A stretch of 64,000 bases of DNA from Aliiroseovarius sp. S1123 (GCF_023015885.1 NZ_JALKBE010000007.1:1-64000); one strand, 5' to 3'. Shown: positions 1 to 9,318, counted from the first letter of the stretch. The notes: generated by a model from the sequence alone, not told the origin. Program-made: numbers and translations.

Positions 1-43
1 ACTGCGTCTTAAGGCGTGGGAGAGTAGGTCACCGCCAAACCTA
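1..43 (+). rRNA. rrf: 5S ribosomal RNA, 3' end only
   Basis: The first bases read as the last third of a Rhodobacteraceae 5S rRNA: the helix IV/V part with GTGGGAGAGTAGGTC, then the 3' strand of helix I ending CGCCAAACCT. The 5' part lies outside the window, so a complete rrn operon presumably ends here on the plus strand. No tRNA-fMet follows within the next 250 bases, although many relatives carry one after 5S. The exact 3' end is estimated. Confidence 0.85.
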
Positions 44-94
44 ATAAAGAACCAAATAACGTATCCTCTCAATTCGATGATCAGAACAAAACAA

Positions 95-124
95 AACGCC
101 GCGCTCAGAAATGAGCGCGGCGTT
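95..124. terminator. 13-bp hairpin after the rRNA operon
   Basis: A perfect 13-bp stem (95-107 with 112-124) closes on a GAAA tetraloop. On the plus strand only a short T pair follows it. On the minus strand the stem is followed by a T-rich run, the complement of AACAAAACAAAA. It can therefore end rRNA read-through, and it would work even better as a minus-strand intrinsic terminator. Confidence 0.7.
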
Positions 125-310
125 CTGCGTGAAGGGGGGGCTTAGTTGTCTGCTTCGTTGCTGATTGTTGCCGAGGGAGCGATATAGTTGAAAGGGATGC
201 ATCGACAACCCAAGAACCTGACGAGTGTATTTCTATTATTAATTGATCTGAGCAGAGAACTATGGCCATTGTTGCGAACTTGGGACTGGAATTTAAGTAT
301 AGGGGAAATA

Positions 311-628
311 ATGAAGAGAGTAGGAATGGCAGCTCTTGCCTTGTCGCTTTTGGCCGGATGCGAGGGCAGCGTTGCAGCAAACGTAAGTCACCCACAAAGA
401 GTAGATGTAGTAATTGATGGTGAGAAAATTGGTGTCGTTCCTAACAGTGATCACTGGGCGGCGTGGTGGATTTCCGATAAGGCCGTTTCGATCATTCCGG
501 CACTGAGCACCCTTAAACCTCTTCAGGTACGCGCCATTGAACAAGTATCTCGCTGTAGGGTTGTTGAAGCTGAATATCAGCAAAGCAGTCTGCAGCCGTC
601 TTACCTACAGGCCGCGGTCGAGTGCTAA
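311..628 (+). CDS. small predicted lipoprotein, unknown function
   Basis: A 105-residue protein. The ATG at 311 is chosen because AGGGGA lies just upstream and because it places a short lipoprotein signal peptide at the N terminus: MKR, a hydrophobic stretch, then the lipobox LLAGC with Cys at about residue 17. A longer frame from 188 has no such signal. The mature part (about 88 residues) has two more cysteines near the C terminus that could form a disulfide. I recognise no domain. The gene and its flanks are visibly more AT-rich than the ribosomal and metabolic genes nearby, and it sits between an rRNA operon and a permease, which suggests acquired or poorly conserved DNA. Confidence 0.6.
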   Translation: MKRVGMAALALSLLAGCEGSVAANVSHPQRVDVVIDGEKIGVVPNSDHWAAWWISDKAVSIIPALSTLKPLQVRAIEQVSRCRVVEAEYQQSSLQPSYLQAAVEC

Positions 629-809
629 ATTTAGTGTTGCCGAATGACAACGGCATTCGAGCCACTGAAAGAAAAGACCACGAGAACAAGACCTGAAGAC
701 TTTCGCAATGAATGAGGGAGCGACGGGGGGCATGTCCGTACACTCGTACGTGAAGTGCGTTAATCTGCAAATGCTGCTAGCTAACTCTTAAACAACTTCA
801 AAACCTACC

Positions 810-1646
810 ATGCGACTCTTCCTTCTCACCCTCCTCACCATGACCGCCTTCGCGGCAAACTCCCTGCTCAACCGTGCAGGGCTGGCGGAGGGCGCCATTG
901 GTCCTGCCGGATTTGCCGCAATCCGCGTGATCTCGGGTGCGGTTATGTTGTGGGTGTTGATGGTGTTGGGACAGAAGGTTGCGCCCAAACGCCCTGCGCC
1001 TGATTGGATCTCGGCCGGGGCGTTGGCGACCTATCTTCTGGGCTTCTCTTTCGCCTATGTGGCGTTGGATGCAGGGCTGGGTGCGCTTGTGCTGTTTGCC
1101 ATCGTGCAGGTCACGATGTTTGCGGGCGCGGTGCGGGCGGGGGATGGGATCCCGGCGCTACGGTGGGGCGGCATGGCAGTGTCCATGCTTGGGCTCGCCT
1201 ATCTGGTTTGGCCGTCCGAGACTGTGCAGCTCCCTGCGCTCCCCTTGATCTTGATGACTGCCGCGGCAATCGGGTGGGGCATCTATTCCTTGATTGGCCG
1301 TCGCGCGGTTGAACCGCTTCAAGCGACCGGGTGGAATTTCATCTTTGCCACGCCCATCGTGCTGATCGCCACGCTGCCATTCATCTGGGGCGAGGCGTTG
1401 TCCACCCCCGGCATCCTTCTGGCCATCACATCAGGTGCCATCACATCGGGCCTTGGCTATGCGCTGTGGTATCGCGTGTTGCCAAAGCTGGGCGCCAGCA
1501 CCGGCGCGCTCGTCCAGCTTTCGGTTCCGGTGATCGCCATGGGGGCGGGGGTCATCCTGCTGGGTGAAACCGTCGGAGTGCGCGAGGTCACGGCCTCGAC
1601 CCTTGTGTTGGGCGGCATCGCGGTTGGGTTGATGGCACGCAAATAG
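810..1646 (+). CDS. EamA/DMT-superfamily membrane permease
   Basis: A 278-residue protein made almost entirely of hydrophobic segments. About ten transmembrane helices are arranged as two repeated five-helix halves, as in the drug/metabolite transporter superfamily. The second half carries the usual EamA pattern of [11 protein letters not shown], then [15 protein letters not shown] and a terminal LGE motif ([13 protein letters not shown]). It probably moves a small metabolite or amino acid across the inner membrane; the substrate cannot be read from sequence. It stands alone between a lipoprotein gene and rplO, in a place where spc-operon genes would be expected, and so is probably not part of the ribosomal operon. 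Confidence 0.85.
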   Translation: MRLFLLTLLTMTAFAANSLLNRAGLAEGAIGPAGFAAIRVISGAVMLWVLMVLGQKVAPKRPAPDWISAGALATYLLGFSFAYVALDAGLGALVLFAIVQVTMFAGAVRAGDGIPALRWGGMAVSMLGLAYLVWPSETVQLPALPLILMTAAAIGWGIYSLIGRRAVEPLQATGWNFIFATPIVLIATLPFIWGEALSTPGILLAITSGAITSGLGYALWYRVLPKLGASTGALVQLSVPVIAMGAGVILLGETVGVREVTASTLVLGGIAVGLMARK

Positions 1647-1782
1647 CCACGAAGGCTTGCGTTGGGCAGAAGGCTCGTCTATACGCCCCCGGTGGCCTTT
1701 TGGGCTGCAGAATCAAAACCAAAAAAAGCCGTGTTTGGCCCCGTATCGCTTCTGGGGTCAGTTCCGGCAAAGGAGAAGCGAT

Positions 1783-2253
1783 ATGAAATTGCATGAACTG
1801 CGCGACAATCCTGGCGCAACGAAACCCCGCAAACGCGTTGGTCGTGGTCCCGGTTCGGGCACTGGTAAAACCGGTGGCCGTGGTATCAAAGGTCAGAAGT
1901 CGCGTTCGGGTGTAGCCATCAACGGCTACGAAGGCGGCCAAATGCCCCTCTACCAGCGTCTTCCCAAGCGTGGCTTCAACAAGCCGAACCGCAAGAAGTT
2001 CGCTGTGATCAACCTGGGCCTGATCCAGAAGTTCATCGACGAGAAGAAACTGGACGCTGGTGACATCACCGAAGACACTCTGGTTGCTTCGGGCCTGGTC
2101 CGTCGCAAGCTGGACGGTGTTCGCGTTCTGGCCAAAGGCGAACTGACCGCCAAAGCCAACATCACCGTAACCGGTGCGTCGAAATCGGCTGTTGAAGCTG
2201 TCGAAAAAGCTGGCGGTAAGTTGACCGTCGCTGCTCCGGCTGCGGCTGAATAA
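1783..2253 (+). CDS. rplO: 50S ribosomal protein L15
   Basis: A 156-residue L15, a late-assembly protein of the large subunit. The start at 1783 follows AAGGAGAAGCG and gives the canonical beginning [12 protein letters not shown]; an in-frame upstream extension from 1657 has no family support. The glycine/lysine-rich N-terminal segment ([19 protein letters not shown]) and the [18 protein letters not shown]-like block (here [17 protein letters not shown]) are diagnostic. rplO normally follows rpmD, but here the upstream neighbour is a permease, so this is the first gene of the detached distal spc segment and must have its own promoter upstream of 1783. Confidence 0.98.
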   Translation: MKLHELRDNPGATKPRKRVGRGPGSGTGKTGGRGIKGQKSRSGVAINGYEGGQMPLYQRLPKRGFNKPNRKKFAVINLGLIQKFIDEKKLDAGDITEDTLVASGLVRRKLDGVRVLAKGELTAKANITVTGASKSAVEAVEKAGGKLTVAAPAAAE

Positions 2254-2304
2254 GACCTTGTGAGGCGCGCCCCAGCGCCTTACATGTCTAATCACGTTTT
2301 CAAG

Positions 2305-2343
2305 CGCCGCCGGAGCCGGGAACGGTCCGGCGGCGTTTTTCTT
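2305..2343 (+). terminator. terminator-like attenuator between rplO and secY
   Basis: A 10-bp GC stem (2305-2314 with 2326-2335, loop 2315-2325) is followed directly by TTTTTCTT. It has the full form of an intrinsic terminator but lies inside an operon, ending about 16 bases before the secY start. It may therefore reduce rather than abolish transcription into secY. Confidence 0.7.
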
Positions 2344-2359
2344 GATCCAAGGGGGCCTT

Positions 2360-3715
2360 ATGGCATCTGCAGCAGAACAAATGGCGTCGAACATGAGCTG
2401 GAGCGCCTTCGGCAAGGCGACCGAGCTTCGCCAGCGCATCTTCTTCACGATCGGGCTTCTGATCATCTATCGTCTTGGCACGTTCATTCCCGTTCCGGGG
2501 ATCGACGCGAACGCCCTGCGCGAGTTCATGGACCAGGCACAATCCGGCATCGCCGGCGTCTTGGGTATGTTCACCGGCGGTGCGCTAAGCCGGATGGGCG
2601 TATTTGCCCTTGGTATCATGCCGTACATCTCGGCCTCGATCATTGTGCAGCTTCTGTCTTCCATGTGGGAGCCGCTGAAGCAGCTGAAGAAAGAGGGCGA
2701 GCAAGGCCGCAAGAAGATCAACCAGTACACCCGCTATGGCACCGTTCTGCTGGCCACGGGGCAGGCCTTCGCATTGGCGAACTCGTTGCAAGCTGGCGAT
2801 CTGGTCACCAACCCTGGTTCGTTCTTCATCGCAGCCTGTGTGATTACGCTGGTTGGCGGCACCATGTTCCTGATGTGGCTGGGTGAGCAGATCACCGCGC
2901 GCGGCATCGGAAACGGTATTTCGCTGATCATCTTCGTCGGCATCGTGGCCGAGATCCCCGCCGCACTGGCGCAATTCCTGGCCTCGGGTCGTTCGGGTGC
3001 GATCAGCCCTGCTGTGATCATCGGTGTTATCGTCATGATGATCGCCGTAATTGCCTTCGTCGTGTTCATGGAACGCGCGCTGCGTAAGGTGCACATCCAG
3101 TATCCGCGTCGTCAGGTTGGCATGAAGGTGTATGACGGTGGCTCGTCCCACCTGCCGATCAAGGTGAACCCCGCGGGCGTTATCCCGGCGATCTTTGCCT
3201 CGGCGCTGCTGCTGCTGCCGACAACGATCTCGACCTTCTCGTCGGGTCAGGCCGGTCCGGTCATGTCGACCATCCTTGCCTATTTTGGCCCCGGTCAGCC
3301 ACTCTATTTGCTGTTCTTCTCGGCCATGATCATCTTCTTCACCTTCTTCTACACCAAGGAAGTTGCGTTCAAGACGGACGAGGTTGCGGACAACCTGAAA
3401 AACCAGAACGGCTTTGTGCCCGGCATTCGCCCCGGCAAGAAAACCGCCGAGTATCTAGACTATGTCGTGACGCGCCTGCTGGCTCTGGGCTCGGTCTATC
3501 TGGCCGCGGTCTGCTTGATGCCGGAGATCCTGCGCGCACAGCTGGCCATCCCGTTCTACTTCGGCGGCACCTCGGTTCTGATCGTTGTGTCGGTCACCAT
3601 GGACACCATCCAGCAAGTGCAGTCGCATCTTCTGGCCCACCAGTATGAGGGCCTGATCGAGAAGTCGCAGCTGCGCGGTAAGAAACGTGGCAAGAAGGGG
3701 CCTGCACGTCGATGA
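2360..3715 (+). CDS. secY: preprotein translocase subunit SecY
   Basis: A 451-residue, ten-helix channel subunit of the SecYEG translocon in the inner membrane. The start at 2360 follows AAGGGGGCC and gives [11 protein letters not shown]; an in-frame TTG at 2342 would only add six residues. Family marks are [18 protein letters not shown] near residue 75, the [14 protein letters not shown]-type cytoplasmic loop, and the later loop [12 protein letters not shown] with [14 protein letters not shown]. Its last codons overlap adk by four bases (ATGA), so the two are translationally coupled, as is usual in spc operons. Confidence 0.98.
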   Translation: MASAAEQMASNMSWSAFGKATELRQRIFFTIGLLIIYRLGTFIPVPGIDANALREFMDQAQSGIAGVLGMFTGGALSRMGVFALGIMPYISASIIVQLLSSMWEPLKQLKKEGEQGRKKINQYTRYGTVLLATGQAFALANSLQAGDLVTNPGSFFIAACVITLVGGTMFLMWLGEQITARGIGNGISLIIFVGIVAEIPAALAQFLASGRSGAISPAVIIGVIVMMIAVIAFVVFMERALRKVHIQYPRRQVGMKVYDGGSSHLPIKVNPAGVIPAIFASALLLLPTTISTFSSGQAGPVMSTILAYFGPGQPLYLLFFSAMIIFFTFFYTKEVAFKTDEVADNLKNQNGFVPGIRPGKKTAEYLDYVVTRLLALGSVYLAAVCLMPEILRAQLAIPFYFGGTSVLIVVSVTMDTIQQVQSHLLAHQYEGLIEKSQLRGKKRGKKGPARR

Positions 3716-4290
3716 ACATTATTCTTCTTGGACCGCCGGGCGCCGGCAAAGGAACCCAAGCCGCCAAGCTGGTGGAAGAGCGTGGCATGATCCAGCTGTC
3801 GACCGGTGACATGCTGCGGGAAGCCAAAGCCTCGGGCACTGAGATGGGCAAGAAAGTTGCCGCCATCATGGACGCGGGCGAGCTGGTCACAGACGAGATC
3901 GTCATCGGCCTGATCGAGGAAAAGCTGGAAGGCGACACCGGAGGCGGCTTCATCTTCGACGGCTTCCCCCGCACGCTGCCTCAGGCGGATGCTCTGGGTG
4001 CGCTGCTTGAGAAGCATAATCAGACGCTGGACGCTGTTGTCGAAATGCGCGTGGATGACGAGGTGCTGGTTGGCCGTATCGTCGGCCGCGCCGAGGAAGC
4101 CCGCAAAGCAGGTCAGCCTGTGCGCGCCGATGACAACGAGGAAAGCCTGAAGATCCGTCTGATGGAGTACTACAAGAAAACCTCGCCGCTGATTGGCTAC
4201 TACTGGGCCAAAGGCGACCTGAAGTCGGTCAACGGTCTGGGCACCATCGACGAAGTACAGGGCGAAATCGCCGAGGTTCTGGGCGCCTGA
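3712..4290 (+). CDS. adk: adenylate kinase, short-lid form
   Basis: A 192-residue adenylate kinase, which interconverts ATP plus AMP with two ADP in the cytoplasm. The P-loop [10 protein letters not shown] is at residues 7-16, the AMP site [10 protein letters not shown] near residue 83, and the LID region follows [13 protein letters not shown]. The LID is short and lacks the four-Cys zinc site of longer bacterial enzymes, which accounts for the small size. The start overlaps the secY stop. A strong hairpin terminator follows at 4316. Confidence 0.97.
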   Translation: MNIILLGPPGAGKGTQAAKLVEERGMIQLSTGDMLREAKASGTEMGKKVAAIMDAGELVTDEIVIGLIEEKLEGDTGGGFIFDGFPRTLPQADALGALLEKHNQTLDAVVEMRVDDEVLVGRIVGRAEEARKAGQPVRADDNEESLKIRLMEYYKKTSPLIGYYWAKGDLKSVNGLGTIDEVQGEIAEVLGA

Positions 4291-4315
4291 TCCAGACGCC
4301 ATAGATGAGTTTCCA

Positions 4316-4352
4316 AGCGCCGCGGCACTATCGCGGCGCTTTGGGTTTTTTT
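4316..4352 (+). terminator. intrinsic terminator after adk
   Basis: A 9-bp stem AGCGCCGCG / CGCGGCGCT (4316-4324 with 4332-4340, loop 4325-4331) is followed by a run ending in seven T's. It separates the rplO-secY-adk unit from rpsM-rpsK-rpoA-rplQ. Confidence 0.85.
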
Positions 4353-4580
4353 AGGGCCGGGCCGGGGTGTTCAAAATGCTTGGCACTATGATGGGTTGAC
4401 GAACTGTTCAAACCCGAGTAACTCACCCCATCCCTTACGGGAATCGGTGTGTCTGCGGGGTCGCTCCCTGAACCACACCAGACTAGAGAATTCAGCGCGG
4501 CCCGCAGGAATGATCCGGCGGGCTTACGTTGTGAAAAAAGGTTCCGGAGCTACGGAACCGCAACGAAAAGGAAAGACTAC
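4353..4580 (+). promoter_or_regulatory. rpsM leader region with hairpins
   Basis: This stretch of about 230 bases has no convincing gene. It must hold the promoter of the alpha operon, since a terminator closes the upstream unit. Two stems are visible near its 3' end: CCCGC/GCGGG (4501-4505 with 4518-4522) and GGTTCCG/CGGAACC (4540-4546 with 4553-4559). The latter ends about 20 bases before the rpsM start. Such leaders often carry ribosomal-protein feedback sites, but that is inference here. Confidence 0.4.
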
Positions 4581-4949
4581 GTGGCACGTATTGCTGGCGT
4601 AAACATCCCGACCCACAAACGGGTCCCGATCGCCCTGACCTACATTACCGGTATCGGCCATACTTCGGCTGCTGCTATCTGCGAAGCTGTGAACATCGAC
4701 GTTACCCGTCGCGTGAACGAACTGTCGGACGCTGAAGTTCTGGCAATTCGCGAGCACATCGACGCAACCTACACCGTTGAAGGTGACCTGCGCCGTGAAA
4801 CTCAGATGAACATCAAACGTCTGATGGATCTGGGCTGCTACCGCGGTCTGCGTCACCGTCGTAACCTCCCTGTTCGTGGTCAGCGTACCTCGACCAACGC
4901 ACGTACTCGCAAAGGCCCCGCAAAGGCCATTGCTGGTAAGAAGAAATAA
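4581..4949 (+). CDS. rpsM: 30S ribosomal protein S13 (GTG start)
   Basis: A 122-residue S13, which sits in the head of the small subunit and contacts P-site tRNA and helix 42. The start is taken as GTG at 4581 because AAAGGAAAG precedes it and the family begins exactly at (M)[14 protein letters not shown]. The longer in-frame extension from 4449 is leader sequence. The helix-hairpin region ([13 protein letters not shown]) and the basic tail [24 protein letters not shown] are typical. The first gene of the rpsM-rpsK-rpoA-rplQ operon. Confidence 0.97.
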   Translation: MARIAGVNIPTHKRVPIALTYITGIGHTSAAAICEAVNIDVTRRVNELSDAEVLAIREHIDATYTVEGDLRRETQMNIKRLMDLGCYRGLRHRRNLPVRGQRTSTNARTRKGPAKAIAGKKK

Positions 4950-4964
4950 GGGGAGTAGTGAACA

Positions 4965-5354
4965 ATGGCTCGCGATAAGACCCGCATGAAGCGTAAAGAG
5001 CGTAAGAACATCGCATCCGGTGTTGCTCACGTTAACTCGTCGTTCAACAACACCAAGATCCTGATCTCGGACGTGCAAGGCAACGCCATCTCGTGGTCGT
5101 CGGCTGGCACCATGGGTTTCAAAGGCTCGCGCAAGTCGACCCCGTATGCTGCTCAGATGGCTGCGGAAGACGCTGGCAAGAAAGCTCAGGAACACGGTGT
5201 TAAGACGCTGGAAGTTGAAGTTCAGGGCCCCGGTTCGGGTCGTGAATCGGCTCTGCGTGCGCTGGCTGCTATCGGTTTCAACATCACCTCGATCCGTGAT
5301 GTAACCCCGATCGCACACAACGGCTGCCGTCCGCCGAAGCGCCGCCGCGTATAA
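4965..5354 (+). CDS. rpsK: 30S ribosomal protein S11
   Basis: A 129-residue S11 of the small-subunit platform, which lines the mRNA exit region near the anti-Shine-Dalgarno helix. Diagnostic segments are [36 protein letters not shown] and the C-terminal [18 protein letters not shown]. It starts at ATG 4965 after GGGGAG, 15 bases behind rpsM. A GC-rich hairpin without a strong T-run lies between it and rpoA (about 5368-5392). Confidence 0.98.
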   Translation: MARDKTRMKRKERKNIASGVAHVNSSFNNTKILISDVQGNAISWSSAGTMGFKGSRKSTPYAAQMAAEDAGKKAQEHGVKTLEVEVQGPGSGRESALRALAAIGFNITSIRDVTPIAHNGCRPPKRRRV

Positions 5355-5462
5355 GAACATTTTACGGCCGGGCCCCGCACGAAGCGAGGCCCGGTTTCCG
5401 TCATTTTAACCTCGGGCGTCCTGCCCTTTGGACATGGGGACAGGACAAGTATGGAGGGACGC

Positions 5463-6479
5463 ATGATCCACAAGAACTGGGCAGAATTGATCAAGCCGAC
5501 ACAGCTGGACGTAAAGCCGGGCAATGATCCCGCACGTCAGGCGACTGTTGTTGCTGAACCGCTGGAGCGTGGCTTTGGTCTGACCTTGGGCAACGCCCTG
5601 CGCCGCGTGCTGATGAGCTCGCTGCAAGGTGCCGCCATCACGTCGGTTCAGATCGACAACGTTCTGCACGAGTTCAGCTCGGTTGCTGGTGTACGTGAAG
5701 ACGTCACCGACATCGTTCTGAACCTCAAAGGTGTTGCGATCAACATGGAAGTCGAAGGCCCCAAGCGCCTGTCGATTTCGGCCAAAGGCCCGATGGTTGT
5801 GACCGCTGGTGCGATCTCGGAATCGGCTGGCATTGAGATCCTGAACAAAGATCACGTGATCTGTCACCTGGATGACGGCGCGGACCTGTTCATGGAACTG
5901 ACCGTCAACACTGGCAAAGGCTATGTTGCAGCTGACAAGAACAAGCCGGAAGATGCGCCGATTGGCCTGATCCCGGTTGATGCGATCTATTCGCCGGTCA
6001 AGAAAGTGTCGTATGACGTTCAGCCGACCCGTGAAGGTCAAGTTCTGGACTATGACAAGCTGACCCTGAAACTGGAAACCGATGGTTCGGTTACGCCGGA
6101 AGATGCAGTGGCATACGCTGCGCGCATTCTGCAGGACCAGCTGTCGATCTTCGTGAACTTCGACGAGCCGGAAGCAGCTGGCCGTCAGGACGAAGACGAT
6201 GGTCTCGAGTTCAACCCGCTTCTGCTGAAGAAAGTGGACGAGCTGGAACTGTCTGTCCGTTCGGCAAACTGCCTGAAGAACGACAACATCGTTTACATTG
6301 GCGATCTGATCCAGAAAACCGAAGCCGAGATGCTGCGCACCCCGAACTTCGGCCGCAAGTCGCTGAACGAGATCAAAGAAGTGCTTTCGGGCATGGGTCT
6401 GCACCTTGGCATGGATGTCGAGGAATGGCCGCCTGAGAACATCGAAGAGCTGGCGAAGAAATTCGAAGACCAGTTCTGA
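5463..6479 (+). CDS. rpoA: DNA-directed RNA polymerase alpha subunit
   Basis: A 338-residue alpha subunit. Its N-terminal domain (about 1-230) dimerises and nucleates core assembly; its C-terminal domain (about 255-325) binds UP elements and activators. The start at 5463 ([12 protein letters not shown]) follows GGAGGGACGC; an in-frame ATG at 5451 lies inside that ribosome-binding site. Marks include [20 protein letters not shown] near residue 40 and the CTD helices around [36 protein letters not shown]. Marine alphaproteobacterial alphas typically have the acidic linker seen here. Confidence 0.98.
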   Translation: MIHKNWAELIKPTQLDVKPGNDPARQATVVAEPLERGFGLTLGNALRRVLMSSLQGAAITSVQIDNVLHEFSSVAGVREDVTDIVLNLKGVAINMEVEGPKRLSISAKGPMVVTAGAISESAGIEILNKDHVICHLDDGADLFMELTVNTGKGYVAADKNKPEDAPIGLIPVDAIYSPVKKVSYDVQPTREGQVLDYDKLTLKLETDGSVTPEDAVAYAARILQDQLSIFVNFDEPEAAGRQDEDDGLEFNPLLLKKVDELELSVRSANCLKNDNIVYIGDLIQKTEAEMLRTPNFGRKSLNEIKEVLSGMGLHLGMDVEEWPPENIEELAKKFEDQF

Positions 6480-6635
6480 TTTGACAAGTTTCCGGGGGCG
6501 GCGTAGAGCGGCCCCCGAAATGCCCACAGTAGTGGGGAACATCTGGGCAATCCTGCCCCAAGGAGAGGGACCGACACGCATCGGTTCTCAGACAAAGCAC
6601 CGCTCACCTAAGAGCACCAAAGAAGGATTAAGAAA

Positions 6636-7058
6636 ATGCGTCACGCTCGTGGTTACCGCCGCCTGAACCGCACCCATGAACACCGTAAAGCCATGTTCGC
6701 TAACATGGCTGGATCGCTGATCGAACACGAACAGATCAAGACCACCCTGCCCAAGGCCAAAGAACTGCGCCCGATCATCGAAAAGATGATCACGCTGGCC
6801 AAACGTGGCGACCTGCACGCACGTCGTCAGGCTTCGGCCCGTCTGAAGCAAGAAGCTCTGGTTGCTAAACTGTTCGACGTTCTGGGCCCGCGCTACGCTG
6901 AGCGTCAGGGTGGATACGTCCGCGTTCTGAAAGCTGGCTTCCGCTATGGCGACATGGCTCCGATGGCGATCATCGAATTCGTAGATCGCGATACCGATGC
7001 CAAAGGCGCCGCTGACCGCGCCCGTCTGGAAGCAGAAGAAGTTGCTGCCGAAGAATGA
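6636..7058 (+). CDS. rplQ: 50S ribosomal protein L17
   Basis: A 140-residue L17, the last gene of the alpha operon; the protein sits near the peptide exit tunnel. It starts [20 protein letters not shown] after AAGAAGG, and contains the conserved [25 protein letters not shown]. The C-terminal tail ([14 protein letters not shown]) is acidic, as in other Rhodobacterales. The 156-base rpoA-rplQ gap holds a GC-rich dyad at about 6493-6517 that could slow transcription. A strong terminator follows at 7085. Confidence 0.98.
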   Translation: MRHARGYRRLNRTHEHRKAMFANMAGSLIEHEQIKTTLPKAKELRPIIEKMITLAKRGDLHARRQASARLKQEALVAKLFDVLGPRYAERQGGYVRVLKAGFRYGDMAPMAIIEFVDRDTDAKGAADRARLEAEEVAAEE

Positions 7059-7084
7059 AGCCGGTCAAAACCGACTTGAAGAAG

Positions 7085-7109
7085 CCCCGCCTTGTGCGGG
7101 GTTTTTTTT
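7085..7109 (+). terminator. intrinsic terminator after rplQ
   Basis: A CCCCGC/GCGGGG stem (7085-7090 with 7096-7101, loop CTTGT) is followed by eight T's. It marks the end of the ribosomal operon. Confidence 0.9.
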
Positions 7110-7167
7110 GTTTTTGTGTTCATTTTCTGGGCGCAGCAGGGCCACCCAATACTCGGCACCAAAATTG

Positions 7168-7212
7168 CAAGCTGCGGTTGTTTGACTCTCTGGCAGCTTG
7201 TCTAAATAGATA
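7168..7212 (+). promoter_or_regulatory. dyad and possible promoter upstream of the luxR-type gene
   Basis: A perfect 8-bp inverted repeat CAAGCTGC (7168-7175) and GCAGCTTG (7193-7200) brackets a TTGACT element (7182-7187) that could be a -35 box. The best -10-like hexamers (7203-7212) are not well spaced. The dyad is too widely spaced to be a standard 20-bp lux box. It lies 67 bases upstream of the start at 7267 and may bind a regulator, possibly the gene's own product. Confidence 0.35.
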
Positions 7213-7266
7213 GTTTTCATCATCTTGATGATTTCTTAAGAAAAGAAGCAGGGTATCCAGCCAAAC

Positions 7267-7878
7267 ATGCAACGCAAGACCGATCTAAGCGAAAGTTTGT
7301 CACATTTAGATAAGCTTGCGCCGTCTGGTTACGGGTTGGGGCTGCATATTCGAAACGGCACGCCGTATATGTTGCTGCGCACATACGACCCCGAATGGTC
7401 TGCAAGATACATCGATGAAGGCTATATGATGGTCGATCCGCTGGTGTTCTGGGGGGTTCAGAACGAAGGCGCTGTTCGGTGGAGCGAATTGGAGGTTCCA
7501 GATCCGCACCATGTTCTTATGCAGGCAGCCACCTACGGTGCCAAATACGGAGTGGCAATTTCAATCGGCCCAATCTCGTCTCGAAGCATCGGAGGATTTT
7601 CGCGGTCTGATCGGGAATACACGGACACTGAAGTTCAGCACCTGCTTAACGTGGTGACCAAGCTGCATTTTAACACGCGGCCACCCGATAGCCTGACCCA
7701 AGCACAGCGTGCGGCGCTGCAGTTGGTCGCCAAAGGATTTCGCCATGCGGAAGCCGCCGCGCGATTGGGGGTCTCAGAAAGCGCGCTCAAGGCGCGGCTG
7801 CGAAGTGCCCGTGATCGCCTGTCAGCGCGCACCACGTCCGAGGCGCTTCAGCGTGCGCAGGAAAACCGTCTTATCTAA
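7267..7878 (+). CDS. LuxR-type regulator with autoinducer-binding domain (orphan)
   Basis: A 203-residue transcription factor. Residues about 15-135 form an acyl-homoserine-lactone-type sensing domain: the stretch EWSARYIDEGYMMVDPLVFW keeps the Trp, Tyr and Asp-Pro signature, ARW supplies the second Trp, and YGVAISIG the conserved Gly. Residues about 142-200 are a LuxR helix-turn-helix (LTQAQRAALQLVAKGFRHAEAAARLGVSESALKARL). No luxI synthase is adjacent or elsewhere in the window, so it is a solo receptor. It may respond to a non-cognate AHL or to another ligand. It is followed closely by rarA, which is probably independently transcribed. Confidence 0.85.
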   Translation: MQRKTDLSESLSHLDKLAPSGYGLGLHIRNGTPYMLLRTYDPEWSARYIDEGYMMVDPLVFWGVQNEGAVRWSELEVPDPHHVLMQAATYGAKYGVAISIGPISSRSIGGFSRSDREYTDTEVQHLLNVVTKLHFNTRPPDSLTQAQRAALQLVAKGFRHAEAAARLGVSESALKARLRSARDRLSARTTSEALQRAQENRLI

Positions 7879-7930
7879 CGCAGGACGTTTTCTTCTTTTC
7901 CCCGTTCACTTGGGCGCATAGTTTCGGCCC

Positions 7931-9247
7931 ATGGCTGACCTATTCGACAGTTCCACCGACCGCCCGGATCGCGGTCATGATGCGCCGCGCCCTTTGGCGG
8001 ATCGGCTGCGCCCGCAATCTTTGCCCGAAGTGATCGGGCAAGAGCAGGTTCTTGGATCCGAGGCGCCGCTAGGTACGATGTTAGCGGCGGGCAGTCTTGG
8101 ATCACTGATCCTGTGGGGGCCGCCCGGCGTGGGCAAGACCACCATCGCGCGCCTTCTGGCCCGCGAAACGGATCTGCATTTCGTCCAGATCAGCGCGATT
8201 TTTTCTGGGGTGCCCGAGCTGCGCAAGGTGTTCGAAGCTGCCAAGCACCGCCGCGCCAATGGGCAGGGCACGCTTCTGTTCGTGGACGAAATCCACCGCT
8301 TCAACAAAGCCCAGCAGGACGGATTCCTGCCGTACATGGAAGACGGCACGATCCTGCTGGTTGGCGCCACGACCGAGAACCCCTCGTTCGAGCTGAACGC
8401 CGCTGTGCTGTCGCGCTCTCAGGTTCTGGTGCTGACGCGCCTGTCATTGGTCGATCTGGAGCGACTGGTGCAACGCGCCGAGCAAGAATTGGGCAAGGCG
8501 TTGCCTTTGACTGGCGAAGCGCGCGAGGCACTTTTGGAAATGGCCGATGGCGACGGGCGGGCGCTGTTGAACTTGGTGGAACAAGTCAACGCATGGAAGA
8601 TCGACGGCAAGCTGGATGTTGAAGGCCTGTCTTCGCGCCTGATGAAACGCGCGGCGGTCTATGACAAGTCCGGCGACGAGCATTACAACCTGATTTCCGC
8701 CCTACACAAATCCATCCGCGGGTCCGATCCGGACGCCGCGCTGTATTGGTTCGCCCGGATGCTAAACGGTGGCGAGGATCCTCGCTTTTTGTCCCGCCGC
8801 TTGACGCGCATGGCGGTCGAAGACATCGGACTGGGCGATCCTCAGGCCCAGCGGGTCTGTCTGGACGCATGGGAGACCTATGAACGTCTCGGCAGCCCGG
8901 AAGGTGAACTGGCCCTCTCGCAGGCGGTGATCTATCTGGCGCTCGCGCCCAAATCCAACGCCAACTATGTGGCCTTCAAGGCGGCAATGCAGGCGGCAAA
9001 GAAAACGGGATCTGCACCGCCTCCCAAGCATATCCTGAACGCGCCGACACGGCTGATGGAAGAGCAGGGCTATGGCGAAGGCTATGCCTATGATCACGAC
9101 GCGCCGGACGGGTTCTCGGGGCAGAATTACTTCCCCGATGACATGAAGCGTGGCGTCTACTATGTGCCGGTCGAACGCGGGTTTGAGCGCGAGCTGAAGA
9201 AACGCACGGACTATTTCGCAAAACTGCGCACGAAACGCCGAACCTGA
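7931..9247 (+). CDS. rarA: replication-associated recombination protein A
   Basis: A 438-residue AAA+ ATPase of the RarA/MgsA/WRNIP1 family that acts at stalled replication forks. The Walker A motif GPPGVGKTTIARLLA is near residue 64 and Walker B with the family hallmark FVDEIHRFNKAQQD near residue 117. The sensor 1 segment GATTENPSFELN and the C-terminal tetramerisation region ending with PDDMKRGVYYVPVERGFEREL are also clear. Length matches the family. It starts at ATG 7931 with only a weak ribosome-binding site. Confidence 0.95.
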   Translation: MADLFDSSTDRPDRGHDAPRPLADRLRPQSLPEVIGQEQVLGSEAPLGTMLAAGSLGSLILWGPPGVGKTTIARLLARETDLHFVQISAIFSGVPELRKVFEAAKHRRANGQGTLLFVDEIHRFNKAQQDGFLPYMEDGTILLVGATTENPSFELNAAVLSRSQVLVLTRLSLVDLERLVQRAEQELGKALPLTGEAREALLEMADGDGRALLNLVEQVNAWKIDGKLDVEGLSSRLMKRAAVYDKSGDEHYNLISALHKSIRGSDPDAALYWFARMLNGGEDPRFLSRRLTRMAVEDIGLGDPQAQRVCLDAWETYERLGSPEGELALSQAVIYLALAPKSNANYVAFKAAMQAAKKTGSAPPPKHILNAPTRLMEEQGYGEGYAYDHDAPDGFSGQNYFPDDMKRGVYYVPVERGFERELKKRTDYFAKLRTKRRT

Positions 9248-9251
9248 TCCG

Positions 9252-9318
9252 TTTTTCTTGTCCCAAATATCCTGGGGGAATGCGTCTTGGAACAAGACGC
9301 ATGGGGGCAAAGCCCCCT
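9252..9318 (-). repeat. dispersed intergenic repeat, copy A
   Basis: Read on the minus strand this is a GGGGGC-TTT-GCCCCC hairpin, an 8-bp hairpin (9281-9288 with 9294-9301), then a core at 9253-9278 beginning CCCCCAGGATATTTG and ending ACAAGAAAA. The same core occurs at 40278-40303 and, lacking the leading C's, at 60358-60382. It lies between the rarA stop and the next gene. Confidence 0.8.

Noticed and set aside
4524-5360. A 278-codon minus-strand frame
   Set aside because: It runs antisense across rpsM and rpsK, both of which are certain.
7168-7200. A lux box upstream of the LuxR-type gene
   Set aside because: The inverted repeat spans 33 bases with a 17-base gap; lux boxes are about 18-22 bases with a short centre.
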